In this document: positions 1-6,983 of the stretch, piece after piece | Layout of the letters: the number at the start of each line of letters is the position of its first letter | How positions within the stretch are numbered: position 1 is the stretch's first letter | Assembly: GCF_902490045.1 (NCBI RefSeq) | Contig: NZ_CABUCJ010000083.1 | Span: 1 to 10,727, forward strand | Length of the DNA: 10,727 nt | Direction: 5' to 3' | Origin: an uncultured Anaerotruncus sp. | Lineage (GTDB): Bacteria; Bacillota; Clostridia; Oscillospirales; Ruminococcaceae | Notes under the pieces: model-generated | Databases searched by the model: none | What the model was told of the DNA's origin: nothing | Seen by the model: the letters and a program-made list of their open reading frames with translations, nothing else | Made by a program: the position numbers and the translations under genes

Positions 1-490
1 CCCCGCCGTAGAGGTCGATTCGCCCGATGTCCCCCGCAAAGAGGGTGTCCCCCGTGAAGAGCAGATCGCCGCATTTGTAGCTGACCCCGCCCGCCGTGTG
101 TCCGGGGGTGTCCAGCACCTCGAAGCGCATCGGCCCCGCCGTGACCGCGTCCCCCTCCCCGAGCAGCAGGTCGGGGGTGAGCAGGTAGTCCTCGTCGGTC
201 ATGCCGCGCATGATCGCGAGGCTTTTGCGGCGGTCGGCGAGCATTTCGAGATCCCGCCGCCCGATCGCCAGCTTGCAGCCGAACGCCTCCCGCAGCGCCC
301 GCACCGCGCCGATGTGGTCGTAGTGCCCGTGGGTCAGCAGGATGTATGCGGGGCGCAGGCCCTTTTCCCTTAGGAACGCCTCGAGCTTTTCCGCCTGGAA
401 GCCCGGGTCGATGATCACGCTCGCCTCCCCGTCCGCGACGATATAGCAGTTGGTGCCCATCGTGCCGACCGGCATCGTGTATACTTTCAT
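1..490 (-). CDS. MBL-fold metallo-hydrolase (glyoxalase II-like), C-terminus cut by window edge
   Basis: This is a metallo-beta-lactamase-fold hydrolase of the small glyoxalase II-like type. The first 163 residues are visible and the rest lies beyond the left edge. The dinuclear metal site is seen in THGHYDH (residues 53-59, giving H54, H56, D58, H59), TPGH (H131) and FTGD (D148). The family is usually about 200-210 residues, so some 40 are missing. The ATG at 490 is preceded by AGAGGTG at good spacing. It follows dtd by 44 bases on the same strand and is probably the last or a late gene of the recJ-rel-dtd unit. Proteins of this group hydrolyse thioesters such as hydroxyacylglutathione or related cytosolic substrates, but the true substrate cannot be read from sequence. 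A specific glyoxalase II role is uncertain because clostridia often lack glutathione. Confidence 0.9.
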   Translation of the reverse strand, partial: MKVYTMPVGTMGTNCYIVADGEASVIIDPGFQAEKLEAFLREKGLRPAYILLTHGHYDHIGAVRALREAFGCKLAIGRRDLEMLADRRKSLAIMRGMTDEDYLLTPDLLLGEGDAVTAGPMRFEVLDTPGHTAGGVSYKCGDLLFTGDTLFAGDIGRIDLYGG

Positions 491-534
491 CTTTTCACCT
501 CTGGCAAAAGCTTCCGCGCCGGGTCGGGCGCGGG

Positions 535-993
535 TTATTTCTTCATGATTTCGTCCGTGTCGAGCAGGATGGTCACCGGCCCGTCGTTCTCGATCGAGAC
601 GCGCATGTCCGCGCCGAACGCCCCCGTCTCGACAGGGGAGACGCCCGCGTCCTTCGCCGCCGCGACAAACCGCAGGTAGAGGGCGTTGGCCTCCTCCGGC
701 GCGGCCGCGCCCGTAAAGGAGGGCCGCCGCCCCCGCCGCGCGTCGGCGCAGAGGGTGAAGTTGGAGACGACGAGCATCCCGCCGCCCACCTCCAGCAGAG
801 ACCTGTTCATCTTACCGTTTTCGTCCTCGAAGATCCGCAGGCCGGCGGCCTTTTCGGCGAGGAAGTCCGCCTCGTCCACCCCGTCGCCCGCCACGACGCC
901 GAGCAGAACCGCGAGCCCCTGCCCGATCTCCCCGAGCACCTGCCCTCCGGACGTGACCTCCGCGGAAGAAACCCGCTGCAATACCGCTTTCAT
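535..993 (-). CDS. dtd: D-aminoacyl-tRNA deacylase
   Basis: The product (152 residues, normal family length) frees tRNA from mischarged D-amino acids and glycine in the cytosol, a proofreading role in translation. The start MKAVLQRV is typical. The catalytic-site motif reads SNFTL (residues 77-81), where the textbook form is SQFTL. It is followed by the RRGRRPSF stretch and, near the C-terminus, FGADM and NDGPVT (the Gly-cisPro selection loop). The Gln-to-Asn change lies next to the catalytic Thr; I believe this variant is common in clostridial proteins, so I do not treat it as inactivating. The ATG at 993 has a purine-rich AGGGGG six bases upstream. It starts 31 bases after the rel stop and is followed by the MBL hydrolase. 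The rel-dtd order is widespread in Firmicutes and supports the call. Confidence 0.96.
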   Translation of the reverse strand: MKAVLQRVSSAEVTSGGQVLGEIGQGLAVLLGVVAGDGVDEADFLAEKAAGLRIFEDENGKMNRSLLEVGGGMLVVSNFTLCADARRGRRPSFTGAAAPEEANALYLRFVAAAKDAGVSPVETGAFGADMRVSIENDGPVTILLDTDEIMKK

Positions 994-1024
994 GGCGATC
1001 CCCCTACCAGTTTATTCCGGGCGG

Positions 1025-3214
1025 CTACTGCACAGACCTTGTGACGCTCGTCACGCCCGGGATCTTTCTGAGATTTCCGATGATGAAGTTGAGCTGGTCG
1101 ATGTCGCTGACCGTGAAGGTCACCGTCACGATGTTCTCCCCCGTCTTGACCTCGCGGGCCATGAGGGTGCTGATCGAGATGCGCATCGTGGAGAGCGCCA
1201 CCGAGATGTCCGCCAGCGCGCCGATGCGGTCGTCGGTGACGATCTCGATCGTGCTCTTGAAGTGCTCCTTCTTGGCGCTCTCCATCGCCCATTCGGCCCG
1301 CACCCAGCGTTCGGCATTGTTCGGGTCGTTGATGGAATTTATGACATTCGTACAGTCCTTTTTGTGGATCGACACGCCGAAGCCCCGCGTCACGAAGCCG
1401 ATGATCTCGTCCCCCGGCAGCGGGTTGCAGCAGCGCGCGAACTTGACCAGGCAGCTGTCCAGCCCCTCGACGATCACGCCGCTCGACGCGCCCTTGACGC
1501 GGTGCGGCTTGATCGGCACCCGCTCGGTCGGGTCCTCCGGCTCGGCGGTGCGGTACATCCTGATGTAGTCCTCTTTGACGCGCGGCATGATCTTGGAGAG
1601 CAGCACGCCCCCATAGCCGACCGCCGCCAAAAAGTCGTCCACCACCTCGAAGTGCTGGCGCTTGGCGATCGCGAGCAAAAATTCCTTCGCCTTGCCCTCG
1701 GGCAGGGTGATCATGTTGCGGCGGAACTCCCGTTCCAGCTCGGCGCGGCCCTGCTCGATGTTCTCCTCGCGGCGCTCCTTCTTGTACCAGTTGCGGATCT
1801 TGTTGCGCGCCTCGGTCGTCTTGACGATCTTGAGCCAGTCGCGGCTCGGCGCGTGGTCCTTCGCGTTGGTCGTGACGACCTCGATGATCTGGCCGGTGCG
1901 CACCGGCGTGTCGAGCGCGACCATCCGCCCGTCGATCTTCGCGCCCACCATCCGGTTGCCCACCTCGGTGTGGATGGCGTAGGCGAAGTCGATGACCGTC
2001 GAGCCCACCGGAAGGGCGATGACGTCCCCCTTGGGCGTGAAGACGTAGACCTCCTCGGGCGAGAGGTCGCTCTTGATCGAGCGGACGATGTCCTCGACGT
2101 CGTCCGCCTCCTTCTGGTTTTCGATGAGTTGGCGGATCCACGCGAGGCGCTCCTCGAGCTTGTCGCGCCCGGTGATGCCCGCCTTGTATTTCCAGTGGGC
2201 CGCGATGCCGTATTCCGCCGTGTGGTGCATATCCCAGGTGCGGATCTGCACCTCGAAGGGGATGCCCTCCTTGTCGATGACCGTCGTGTGCAGCGACTGG
2301 TACATGTTCGGCTTGGGGGTGGAGATGTAGTCCTTGAAGCGGTTGGGCAGCGGCCGGAAGAGGTCGTGGATGATGCCGAGGATGTTGTAGCACTCGTTGA
2401 CCGAGTCGACGATGATGCGCACGGCGTAGATGTCGAAAATCTCCTCGAACGCGCGGCCCTGGATATAGACCTTGCGGTAGATGCCGTAGACGCTCTTGAC
2501 CCGCCCGTCGATGTAGACCTCGCTGTATTCCGCCGCGAGCCGCTCGCGGATCTTCGCCTTGATCTTTTCGAGGAAGCTCTGGCGGTCGGCCTTTTTGAGC
2601 TCGAGCATCTTTTCGATCTCGTGGTAGGCCACCGGGTCGAGGTAGCGGAGGGAGATGTCCTCGAGCTCCTCCTTGACCGCGCGGATGCCAAGCCTGTGCG
2701 CCAGCGGCGCATAGACCTCCATCGTCTCGAGCGCCTTGTCGCGGCGCTTCTGCTCGGGCATGACCTCGATCGTGCGCATGTTGTGCAGCCGGTCGGCCAG
2801 CTTGATGATGATGACGCGCACGTCCTGCGCCATGGCGAGCAGCATCTTGCGCACATTCTCCGCCTGCTGCTCCTCGCGGGAGGTGAAGCTGATCTTGCCC
2901 AGCTTGGTCACGCCCTCCACGAGCAGCGCCACGCCCGCGCCGAACCGCTTCTGGACCTGCTCGGCCGTGATGTCGGTGTCCTCCACCACGTCGTGCAGCA
3001 GCGCGGCCTCGACGCATTCGCTGTCCATGCCGAGGTCGACCAGGATGATCGAGACGGCGATCGGGTGGGAGATATACGGCTCCCCCGACACGCGGCACTG
3101 GCCCTTGTGGGCCTCCCTCGCCACCTCGTAGGCCGCAAGGATCTGATCGCGGTCGTAGGGACGGCCGCTCTTTTCGATCGCCTGCAGCAGATCGTCAATT
3201 ACATAGTATTTCAT
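1025..3214 (-). CDS. relA: Bifunctional (p)ppGpp synthetase/hydrolase (Rel/SpoT family)
   Basis: This cytosolic, ribosome-associated enzyme makes and degrades the stringent-response alarmone (p)ppGpp. From the chosen start it has 729 residues, normal for long RSH proteins. Domains in order: HD hydrolase (about 28-180, with H50, HD at 74-75 and the LADRLHNMRT stretch at 139-148), synthetase (about 235-345, with RFKD at 292-295, YQSLHT and EVQIRT), TGS (about 386-446), a helical region, a Cys/His zinc-finger-like domain (C595, C596, H617, C621) and ACT (about 655-729). The RxKD signature, as opposed to ExDD, marks the bifunctional Gram-positive Rel type, so both activities are expected. Two ATGs lie close together at 3220 and 3214. 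GGAGG (3221-3225) directly abuts the first, and the second is spaced six bases from it, so the start at 3214 (MKYYVIDD) is preferred. The gene lies 66 bases after recJ with no visible terminator, so the two are probably co-transcribed. Confidence 0.97.
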   Translation of the reverse strand: MKYYVIDDLLQAIEKSGRPYDRDQILAAYEVAREAHKGQCRVSGEPYISHPIAVSIILVDLGMDSECVEAALLHDVVEDTDITAEQVQKRFGAGVALLVEGVTKLGKISFTSREEQQAENVRKMLLAMAQDVRVIIIKLADRLHNMRTIEVMPEQKRRDKALETMEVYAPLAHRLGIRAVKEELEDISLRYLDPVAYHEIEKMLELKKADRQSFLEKIKAKIRERLAAEYSEVYIDGRVKSVYGIYRKVYIQGRAFEEIFDIYAVRIIVDSVNECYNILGIIHDLFRPLPNRFKDYISTPKPNMYQSLHTTVIDKEGIPFEVQIRTWDMHHTAEYGIAAHWKYKAGITGRDKLEERLAWIRQLIENQKEADDVEDIVRSIKSDLSPEEVYVFTPKGDVIALPVGSTVIDFAYAIHTEVGNRMVGAKIDGRMVALDTPVRTGQIIEVVTTNAKDHAPSRDWLKIVKTTEARNKIRNWYKKERREENIEQGRAELEREFRRNMITLPEGKAKEFLLAIAKRQHFEVVDDFLAAVGYGGVLLSKIMPRVKEDYIRMYRTAEPEDPTERVPIKPHRVKGASSGVIVEGLDSCLVKFARCCNPLPGDEIIGFVTRGFGVSIHKKDCTNVINSINDPNNAERWVRAEWAMESAKKEHFKSTIEIVTDDRIGALADISVALSTMRISISTLMAREVKTGENIVTVTFTVSDIDQLNFIIGNLRKIPGVTSVTRSVQ

Positions 3215-3280
3215 TCGCATCCTCCATCACGGGCGGCTGCCCGCAACCAGGTCGCCGGTTCATGCGCCAGCCGGCAGGCT

Positions 3281-5314
3281 TCAGGATTGCAGACCCTGCA
3301 ATATTTTTGACTGGGAGATATCCACCTTCTGCGGGTTGGGCACCACCGCCACACGCCGGCCGCCCGGCTCGCGGGTGACGAGGTGCATCTCGTCGAGCAC
3401 GTCGATCGCGAGCTTGAGCTTGCACAGGCAGGAGATGTTTCCCCGCAGCTTCGCGTAGATCACCTCGTCGGGCGCCGAAAGGTTGCCCTTCGAGCGCAGA
3501 TAGCGGTAGACCACCGCGATGTCGTCCCGGCTGGGCACCACCTGCGCCCTCGCCGGCTCCTCCACCGGCTCGCTGCGGCGCAGCCTCTGGTAGACCTGCT
3601 CCGAGTGGTGGATTTTATCGTAATCGACCCCCGTCAGGTGGATGTCCTTCACCTTGACCGAGACGCGCAGCTCGCCGTTCCACTCCCCCACGTCGACCGT
3701 CGCGGCCAGGTCGACCACCTCGCCGGCCGCGTAGGGGAAGTTTTCCTGCGTCATGCCGAAATAGACCGCGTAAAAGACCGTGTCATCCCCCGCGAACCGC
3801 AGGCGCAGGTGCTTGCCCTCCCCGATCGGGTAGACCCCCTGGAGGGTGCAGCCGGGAATCCGGAAGACGGGCAGCTCGTTGCCCGAGCCGAACGGCTCGA
3901 GCAGCGCGAGCGGCTGGATCGCGTGGACGCTGAGCTGGCGCGGCGAGAGGTCGCAGTCGATGTTGATCGTCTGCTGGGGCATCTCGGGATAGTGCTCCGC
4001 GGCCCAGCGGTTGATCTGTTCGATGAAGGCGGGCAGCTTCTCCATCGGCACCGTCAGGCCGGCGGCCTGGTTGTGCCCGCCGTAGCGCACGAGCAGCCCG
4101 GAGCAGGCGTCGATCGCGTCGATGATCGAGAAGCCCTCGACGCTGCGGCCCGAGCCGCGCGCGTTCTCCCCCTCGACCGACAGCACGATGCAGGGCTTTC
4201 CGAACCGCTCGACCATGCGGGAGGCGACGATGCCCACGATGCCGTGGTGCCAGCCCTCGCCGTAGATGACGATCACCCGGCGGCCGAGCGCCTCGGCATC
4301 CGATTCGAGCTTCTGCATGATCTGGCGGACGATCTGGTCCTCGATCGCGCGGCGCTTCTCGTTGAGGGAGTTGATCCCCCCGGCCAGTTCCTCCGGCTCG
4401 TCGCCGCCCCCGACGAAAAGCTCGATCGCGTTGTCGACGCAGTCGAACCGGCCCGCCGAATTGATGCGCGGCACGATGCCGTAGGCGATGTTCTCGCAGG
4501 AGAGCTGCTTATCCGCCATGCCGCACACCCGGATGAGCGCGGCCAGGCCCTCGTTGTCGGTGTTCTGGAGGCTCTCCAGCCCCCGCCGCACGATCGTGCG
4601 GTTTTCGCCGGTGAGCGGCACGATGTCCGCCACCGTCGCCACGGCGACGAGGTCGCCGTACTGGTCGAGCATCAGCTCGCCGTCGTCCCCCTCGAGCGCG
4701 CAGATGAGCTTGAAGGCCACCCCCACCCCCGCGAGGTATTCGCACCCGCTCTCGTCGTCGAGGCGGTGGGGGTCGACGACCGCGGCGGCAGCGGGCAGCA
4801 CCTCGCGCGGCTTGTGGTGGTCGGTGATCACCACGTCGAGCCCGAGCGAGGCGGCGTACTCCACCTCCCCGATCGCCGTGATGCCGTTGTCCACCGTGAC
4901 GACGAGGCGCACCCCGTCGTCGCGGATGAGCTTCAGCGCCTCCCGGTTGAGGCCGTAGCCCTCCCGGTCGCGCTGGGGGATGTAATAGCAGACGTCCGCG
5001 CCCGCGGACTCGAGATAGCTGTAGAGCACGACCGTCGACATGATGCCGTCACAGTCGTAGTCGCCGTAGACGGCGATCCGCTCCCCCTCGGAAAGCGCCC
5101 GCCGGATGCGCGCCACGGCCTTATCCATGTCGCGGATTGCCAGCGGGTCGGTCAGCGTCCCGTCCGAAGACAGGAACCGCTCGATCTTGTCCCGGGTGTC
5201 ATACCCTCTGCCGGCCAGCACCCGCACGGCAATCAGCGGCAGGCCCAGCTCGCTTGCGAGCCGCTTGGCCGCCGCCTCGTCGGGGCGCCGGACGTTCCAG
5301 CGTTTTATCGGCAC
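3281..5314 (-). CDS. recJ: Single-stranded-DNA-specific exonuclease RecJ
   Basis: This is a 5'-3' single-strand exonuclease of the DHH phosphoesterase superfamily, used in recombination and base-excision/mismatch repair. From the chosen start it has 677 residues. DHH-domain motifs are GDYDCDG (84-90), DNG (142-144), TDHH (164-167) and ATVAD (226-230). The DHHA1 domain shows GWHHGIVGIVASR (354-366), GSGRS and GGHNQAAG (412-419). An OB-like region follows EPFGSGNELPVF (473-484), and a C-terminal RecJ_C-type domain covers roughly 590-677. The open frame extends 56 codons upstream to 5482, but those codons look non-coding and cover the predicted promoter. The GTG at 5314 has GGAGG seven bases away and gives the expected N-terminus (MPIKRWNVRRPD), so GTG is taken as the start. 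recJ is the first gene of its unit, and rel follows. The common neighbour apt is missing. Confidence 0.95.
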   Translation of the reverse strand: MPIKRWNVRRPDEAAAKRLASELGLPLIAVRVLAGRGYDTRDKIERFLSSDGTLTDPLAIRDMDKAVARIRRALSEGERIAVYGDYDCDGIMSTVVLYSYLESAGADVCYYIPQRDREGYGLNREALKLIRDDGVRLVVTVDNGITAIGEVEYAASLGLDVVITDHHKPREVLPAAAAVVDPHRLDDESGCEYLAGVGVAFKLICALEGDDGELMLDQYGDLVAVATVADIVPLTGENRTIVRRGLESLQNTDNEGLAALIRVCGMADKQLSCENIAYGIVPRINSAGRFDCVDNAIELFVGGGDEPEELAGGINSLNEKRRAIEDQIVRQIMQKLESDAEALGRRVIVIYGEGWHHGIVGIVASRMVERFGKPCIVLSVEGENARGSGRSVEGFSIIDAIDACSGLLVRYGGHNQAAGLTVPMEKLPAFIEQINRWAAEHYPEMPQQTINIDCDLSPRQLSVHAIQPLALLEPFGSGNELPVFRIPGCTLQGVYPIGEGKHLRLRFAGDDTVFYAVYFGMTQENFPYAAGEVVDLAATVDVGEWNGELRVSVKVKDIHLTGVDYDKIHHSEQVYQRLRRSEPVEEPARAQVVPSRDDIAVVYRYLRSKGNLSAPDEVIYAKLRGNISCLCKLKLAIDVLDEMHLVTREPGGRRVAVVPNPQKVDISQSKILQGLQS

Positions 5315-5415
5315 GTAGATTCCTCCGTTTTCCGCAGATACCTCCCGCCGCCCCCGTAAAATGCCCCGGGGAACCGGACGCGGAAGCCCAAAGGCCCGCG
5401 CGGCGGGAAAACCGT

Positions 5416-5450
5416 TAAAGCCAACGATGCTTGCCATAAAGCCAACGGTG
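5416..5450. repeat. Two 14-base direct repeats at the recJ transcription start
   Basis: On the plus strand TAAAGCCAACGATG (5416-5429) and TAAAGCCAACGGTG (5437-5450) match at 13 of 14 bases, with a 21-base period, close to two helical turns. They begin just downstream of the predicted recJ -10 and cover the expected start site and early leader. They could be an operator pair or a short duplication; the role is not known. Confidence 0.6.
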
Positions 5451-5453
5451 TTT

Positions 5454-5482
5454 ATTGTACCACTTTTTTGCCAAAAACACAA
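5454..5482 (-). promoter_or_regulatory. Predicted sigma-A promoter for recJ-rel-dtd unit
   Basis: On the minus strand TTGTGT (5477-5482) and TACAAT (5454-5459) are separated by 17 bases. A TG one base before the -10 gives an extended -10 element (TGGTACAAT). The -35 is poor (3 of 6), so the call rests on the extended -10, the spacing and the AT-rich setting in an otherwise GC-rich region. The predicted start, near 5447, leaves a leader of about 130 bases before the recJ GTG. That leader contains a small GC hairpin (5395-5407) with no T-run. Confidence 0.55.
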
Positions 5483-5565
5483 TATACGGCATACGGCCTG
5501 AAAGTCCCCCGTTGCAGGAAAGTATTGATATCAGGTCTGGCCGGCCGGCCTTCGCCGAAACGGCA

Positions 5566-5601
5566 AAAGAACCCCTGCGCTTTTTGGCGCAGGGGTTCTT
5601 T
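5566..5601 (-). terminator. Intrinsic terminator after the SDR gene
   Basis: A perfect 15-bp stem, AAAGAACCCCTGCGC (5566-5580) against its complement (5587-5601), encloses a 6-base loop. On the minus strand the stem ends in TTTT and is followed by a moderately T-rich tail. It lies 25 bases after the SDR stop, so it should end the ArsR-SDR transcript and insulate recJ. On the plus strand a T-rich tail (TGGTTTGTTTTTG) also follows, so it may act in both directions, although no plus-strand gene needs it. Confidence 0.88.
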
Positions 5602-5626
5602 GGTTTGTTTTTGTATCGTCCCTTGG

Positions 5627-6400
5627 TTACTTGATTCCCTGCTGACTTAGCCAAATTTTCATCATCAGCTTTTGTGGTGTGATTTTAGACAATAAATGTG
5701 TAAACTTCACGTATAGCCCATATACAGATATGTCTTTCCCTTTCCCTGCATCGAGCAGAGCTTTTTGGGCCACTACATCGGGCATGACCATCCCTGAAAA
5801 ATTGTGCGTGCCTTTTTGGGCTCCAATCAGGCCGCGGTCAAATAACCCCGTCTTCATCCAGCCGGGACACACAGCAGTTGCGCCGATCCCTTTTTCCTTC
5901 AATTCAACGTTGAGCGCCCTTGTGTAGTTTCGGACGAACGCCTTTGTCGAGCTGTAAATATTCTGGTAGGGCAACGGAAAAAATGACGCTTGAGATGCAA
6001 TATTGATGATATGGCTTCCGTGTTCCATATGAGGGATACAGACCAATCCAAGTGCTACGACTGCGCCGATGTTCAGGTCGATCATGTTCAGCGACTCTTC
6101 GACGCTTATATCGTCATAAGAGCAAAACTTTGCAAAACCCGCATTATTTACCAGGTACTTTACAGTTGCACCGCTCTTCCCCAACTCTTCCGCAATATGC
6201 TTTACATTCTCACGGTCAGTCAAATCCATTGAAAGGATCCGTATTTTCGCTCCCAATTCCAGCGCGCTTTGCTTCAGTTTTTCCTGATTACGGGCAACTG
6301 CCCAAATTTCGTCTATTTCTGGATCTGCCGCCAACAACTTAACAAATTCTTTCCCTAAGCCCCCGTTGGCTCCAGTCACGACTGCAATGTGCTTTCTCAA
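5627..6400 (-). CDS. SDR-family NAD(P)-dependent short-chain dehydrogenase
   Basis: This is a classical short-chain dehydrogenase/reductase (257 residues), a soluble Rossmann-fold enzyme oxidising or reducing a carbonyl/alcohol substrate with NAD(P). Visible elements are the cofactor loop TGANGGLG (9-16), NNAG (85-88), and the active-site N110, S136, Y149 and K153 (YSSTK), then PG (179-180). A hydrophobic C-terminal segment (about 229-251) may shape the substrate pocket or touch membranes. The start is a TTG at 6400, with GGAGG ten bases upstream. That spacing is slightly long, but no in-frame ATG lies closer. The gene is in lower-GC DNA than its neighbours and lies 68 bases after an ArsR-type regulator, with which it probably forms an operon. 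The substrate cannot be told from the sequence. All catalytic residues are present, so it should be active. Confidence 0.93.
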   Translation of the reverse strand: MRKHIAVVTGANGGLGKEFVKLLAADPEIDEIWAVARNQEKLKQSALELGAKIRILSMDLTDRENVKHIAEELGKSGATVKYLVNNAGFAKFCSYDDISVEESLNMIDLNIGAVVALGLVCIPHMEHGSHIINIASQASFFPLPYQNIYSSTKAFVRNYTRALNVELKEKGIGATAVCPGWMKTGLFDRGLIGAQKGTHNFSGMVMPDVVAQKALLDAGKGKDISVYGLYVKFTHLLSKITPQKLMMKIWLSQQGIK

Positions 6401-6464
6401 TTGTACCAGTCCTCCATATACGTTTATAAGTTTAATCTTTTGATCGCATAACCTAAAAATTTAA

Positions 6465-6479
6465 CGCCTTATTCAGGCG
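6465..6479 (-). other. Short hairpin over the ArsR stop codon
   Basis: On the minus strand CGCCT-GAATA-AGGCG forms a 5-bp stem that includes the TAA stop, followed by a T-rich run (TTAAATTTTTAGG). It may be a weak attenuator between the regulator and the SDR gene, but the stem is too short to call a terminator. Confidence 0.3.
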
Positions 6480-6783
6480 CTGAATTCATGTCCATTTCCA
6501 ACGATTTAAGAAGGCTTCTGAGCAGATGTATCGCCCTGTCCATACTAAGGCTGTATATCCGCTCTTTCCCATTCTTAACGACTTTAATGAGGCCGCAGTC
6601 CAGCAATAGCTTCAAATGATGAGAAACCGCGGGCCTGGACAGCGCAAGGTGATTCGTCAACTCAGAGACCGTCATGCTATGGCTGTCAAACAGCAGCATG
6701 AGGATGCGCTGTCGGTTTTCGTCTTGTAACATCGTGAATACAGGAATACATTTGGATAAAACCGTCAGGGTCTCTTTACTCAT
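6469..6783 (-). CDS. ArsR/SmtB-type winged-helix transcriptional regulator
   Basis: This small DNA-binding repressor (104 residues) is made up almost entirely of a winged helix-turn-helix. The HTH spans about 38-66, with recognition helix SRPAVSHHLKLL (49-60), and the beta wing is VVKNGKERIYSL (68-79). The metal-binding ELCVCDL motif of classical ArsR proteins is absent; only C12 and C63 are present, so a metal-sensing role is not supported and the inducer is unknown. The start at 6783 has a clear AAGGGGGG six bases upstream. It is the first gene of the islet and precedes the SDR gene on the same strand. A perfect inverted repeat lies between its promoter and ribosome binding site, so self-repression, with control of the SDR gene, is the likely job. 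Confidence 0.92.
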   Translation of the reverse strand: MSKETLTVLSKCIPVFTMLQDENRQRILMLLFDSHSMTVSELTNHLALSRPAVSHHLKLLLDCGLIKVVKNGKERIYSLSMDRAIHLLRSLLKSLEMDMNSAPE

Positions 6784-6801
6784 ATTATTCCCCCCTTACG
6801 C

Positions 6802-6817
6802 GTTTAAACCTTTAAAC
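6802..6817. promoter_or_regulatory. Candidate ArsR-family operator (perfect inverted repeat)
   Basis: GTTTAAA-CC-TTTAAAC is a perfect 7-2-7 inverted repeat. It begins two bases downstream of the predicted -10 and covers the expected transcription start (about 6813), the usual place for a repressor that blocks its own promoter. Its symmetry fits a dimeric winged-helix protein. That the adjacent ArsR-type regulator binds it is inferred from position. Confidence 0.7.
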
Positions 6818-6819
6818 AT

Positions 6820-6848
6820 ATTGTATCTTAAATATGCCCTCCTGTCAA
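6820..6848 (-). promoter_or_regulatory. Sigma-A promoter of the ArsR-SDR islet
   Basis: On the minus strand a consensus TTGACA (6843-6848) is followed after exactly 17 bases by TACAAT (6820-6825, 5 of 6). The predicted start, near 6813, falls inside the inverted repeat and leaves a leader of about 30 bases before the ArsR ATG. This is the best promoter match in an intergenic region of the window. Confidence 0.85.
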
Positions 6849-6940
6849 TACGCAGGAACAAACGATCGTGTTCCCGGGGCCTGAAAGCGGTCTCTTCGGC
6901 GGGCCCTGCCCAAAGGCGCGGACGCCGCCTCCAAATGAAA

Positions 6941-6969
6941 ACCGGCAGGGCGCGCCGCGCCCTGCCGGT
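6941..6969 (-). terminator. Intrinsic terminator after ispH-S1
   Basis: A perfect 13-bp stem, ACCGGCAGGGCGC (6941-6953) against its complement (6957-6969), closes a 3-base loop. On the minus strand it is followed by TTTTCATTT, and it starts 14 bases after the S1 stop. It ends the flavoprotein-cmk-plsC-ispH/S1 unit before the islet promoter. Confidence 0.88.
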
Positions 6970-6983
6970 AAAAACGGTTCTGT

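Noticed and set aside
3215..3220. First ATG of rel at 3220
   Set aside because: GGAGG directly abuts it with no spacing, while the ATG at 3214 is correctly spaced.
3230..3243. Hairpin CGGGC-GGCT-GCCCG between recJ and rel
   Set aside because: Only five base pairs and no T-run, so not a terminator; too weak to call a regulatory element.
686..3310. Very long plus-strand open frame opposite dtd and rel, and other long frames there (for example 990-3098 and 1711-2856 minus)
   Set aside because: They mirror high-GC coding DNA in other frames; the translations are Arg/Asp/Val/Ala- or Ser/Arg-rich with no domain, and the real genes with full motifs occupy the region.
3383..5359. Long plus-strand open frame opposite recJ
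   Set aside because: Low-complexity Asp/Val/Arg/His-rich product, typical of the antisense of a GC-rich gene; no family motifs.
5315..5482. In-frame upstream extension of recJ to an ATG at 5482
   Set aside because: It would run through the predicted promoter and the repeats and lacks RecJ similarity; the GTG at 5314 has a well-placed GGAGG.
5539..5550. GGCCGGCCGGCC palindromic run
   Set aside because: Short GC repeat without a T-run or partner site; expected now and then in a GC-rich genome.
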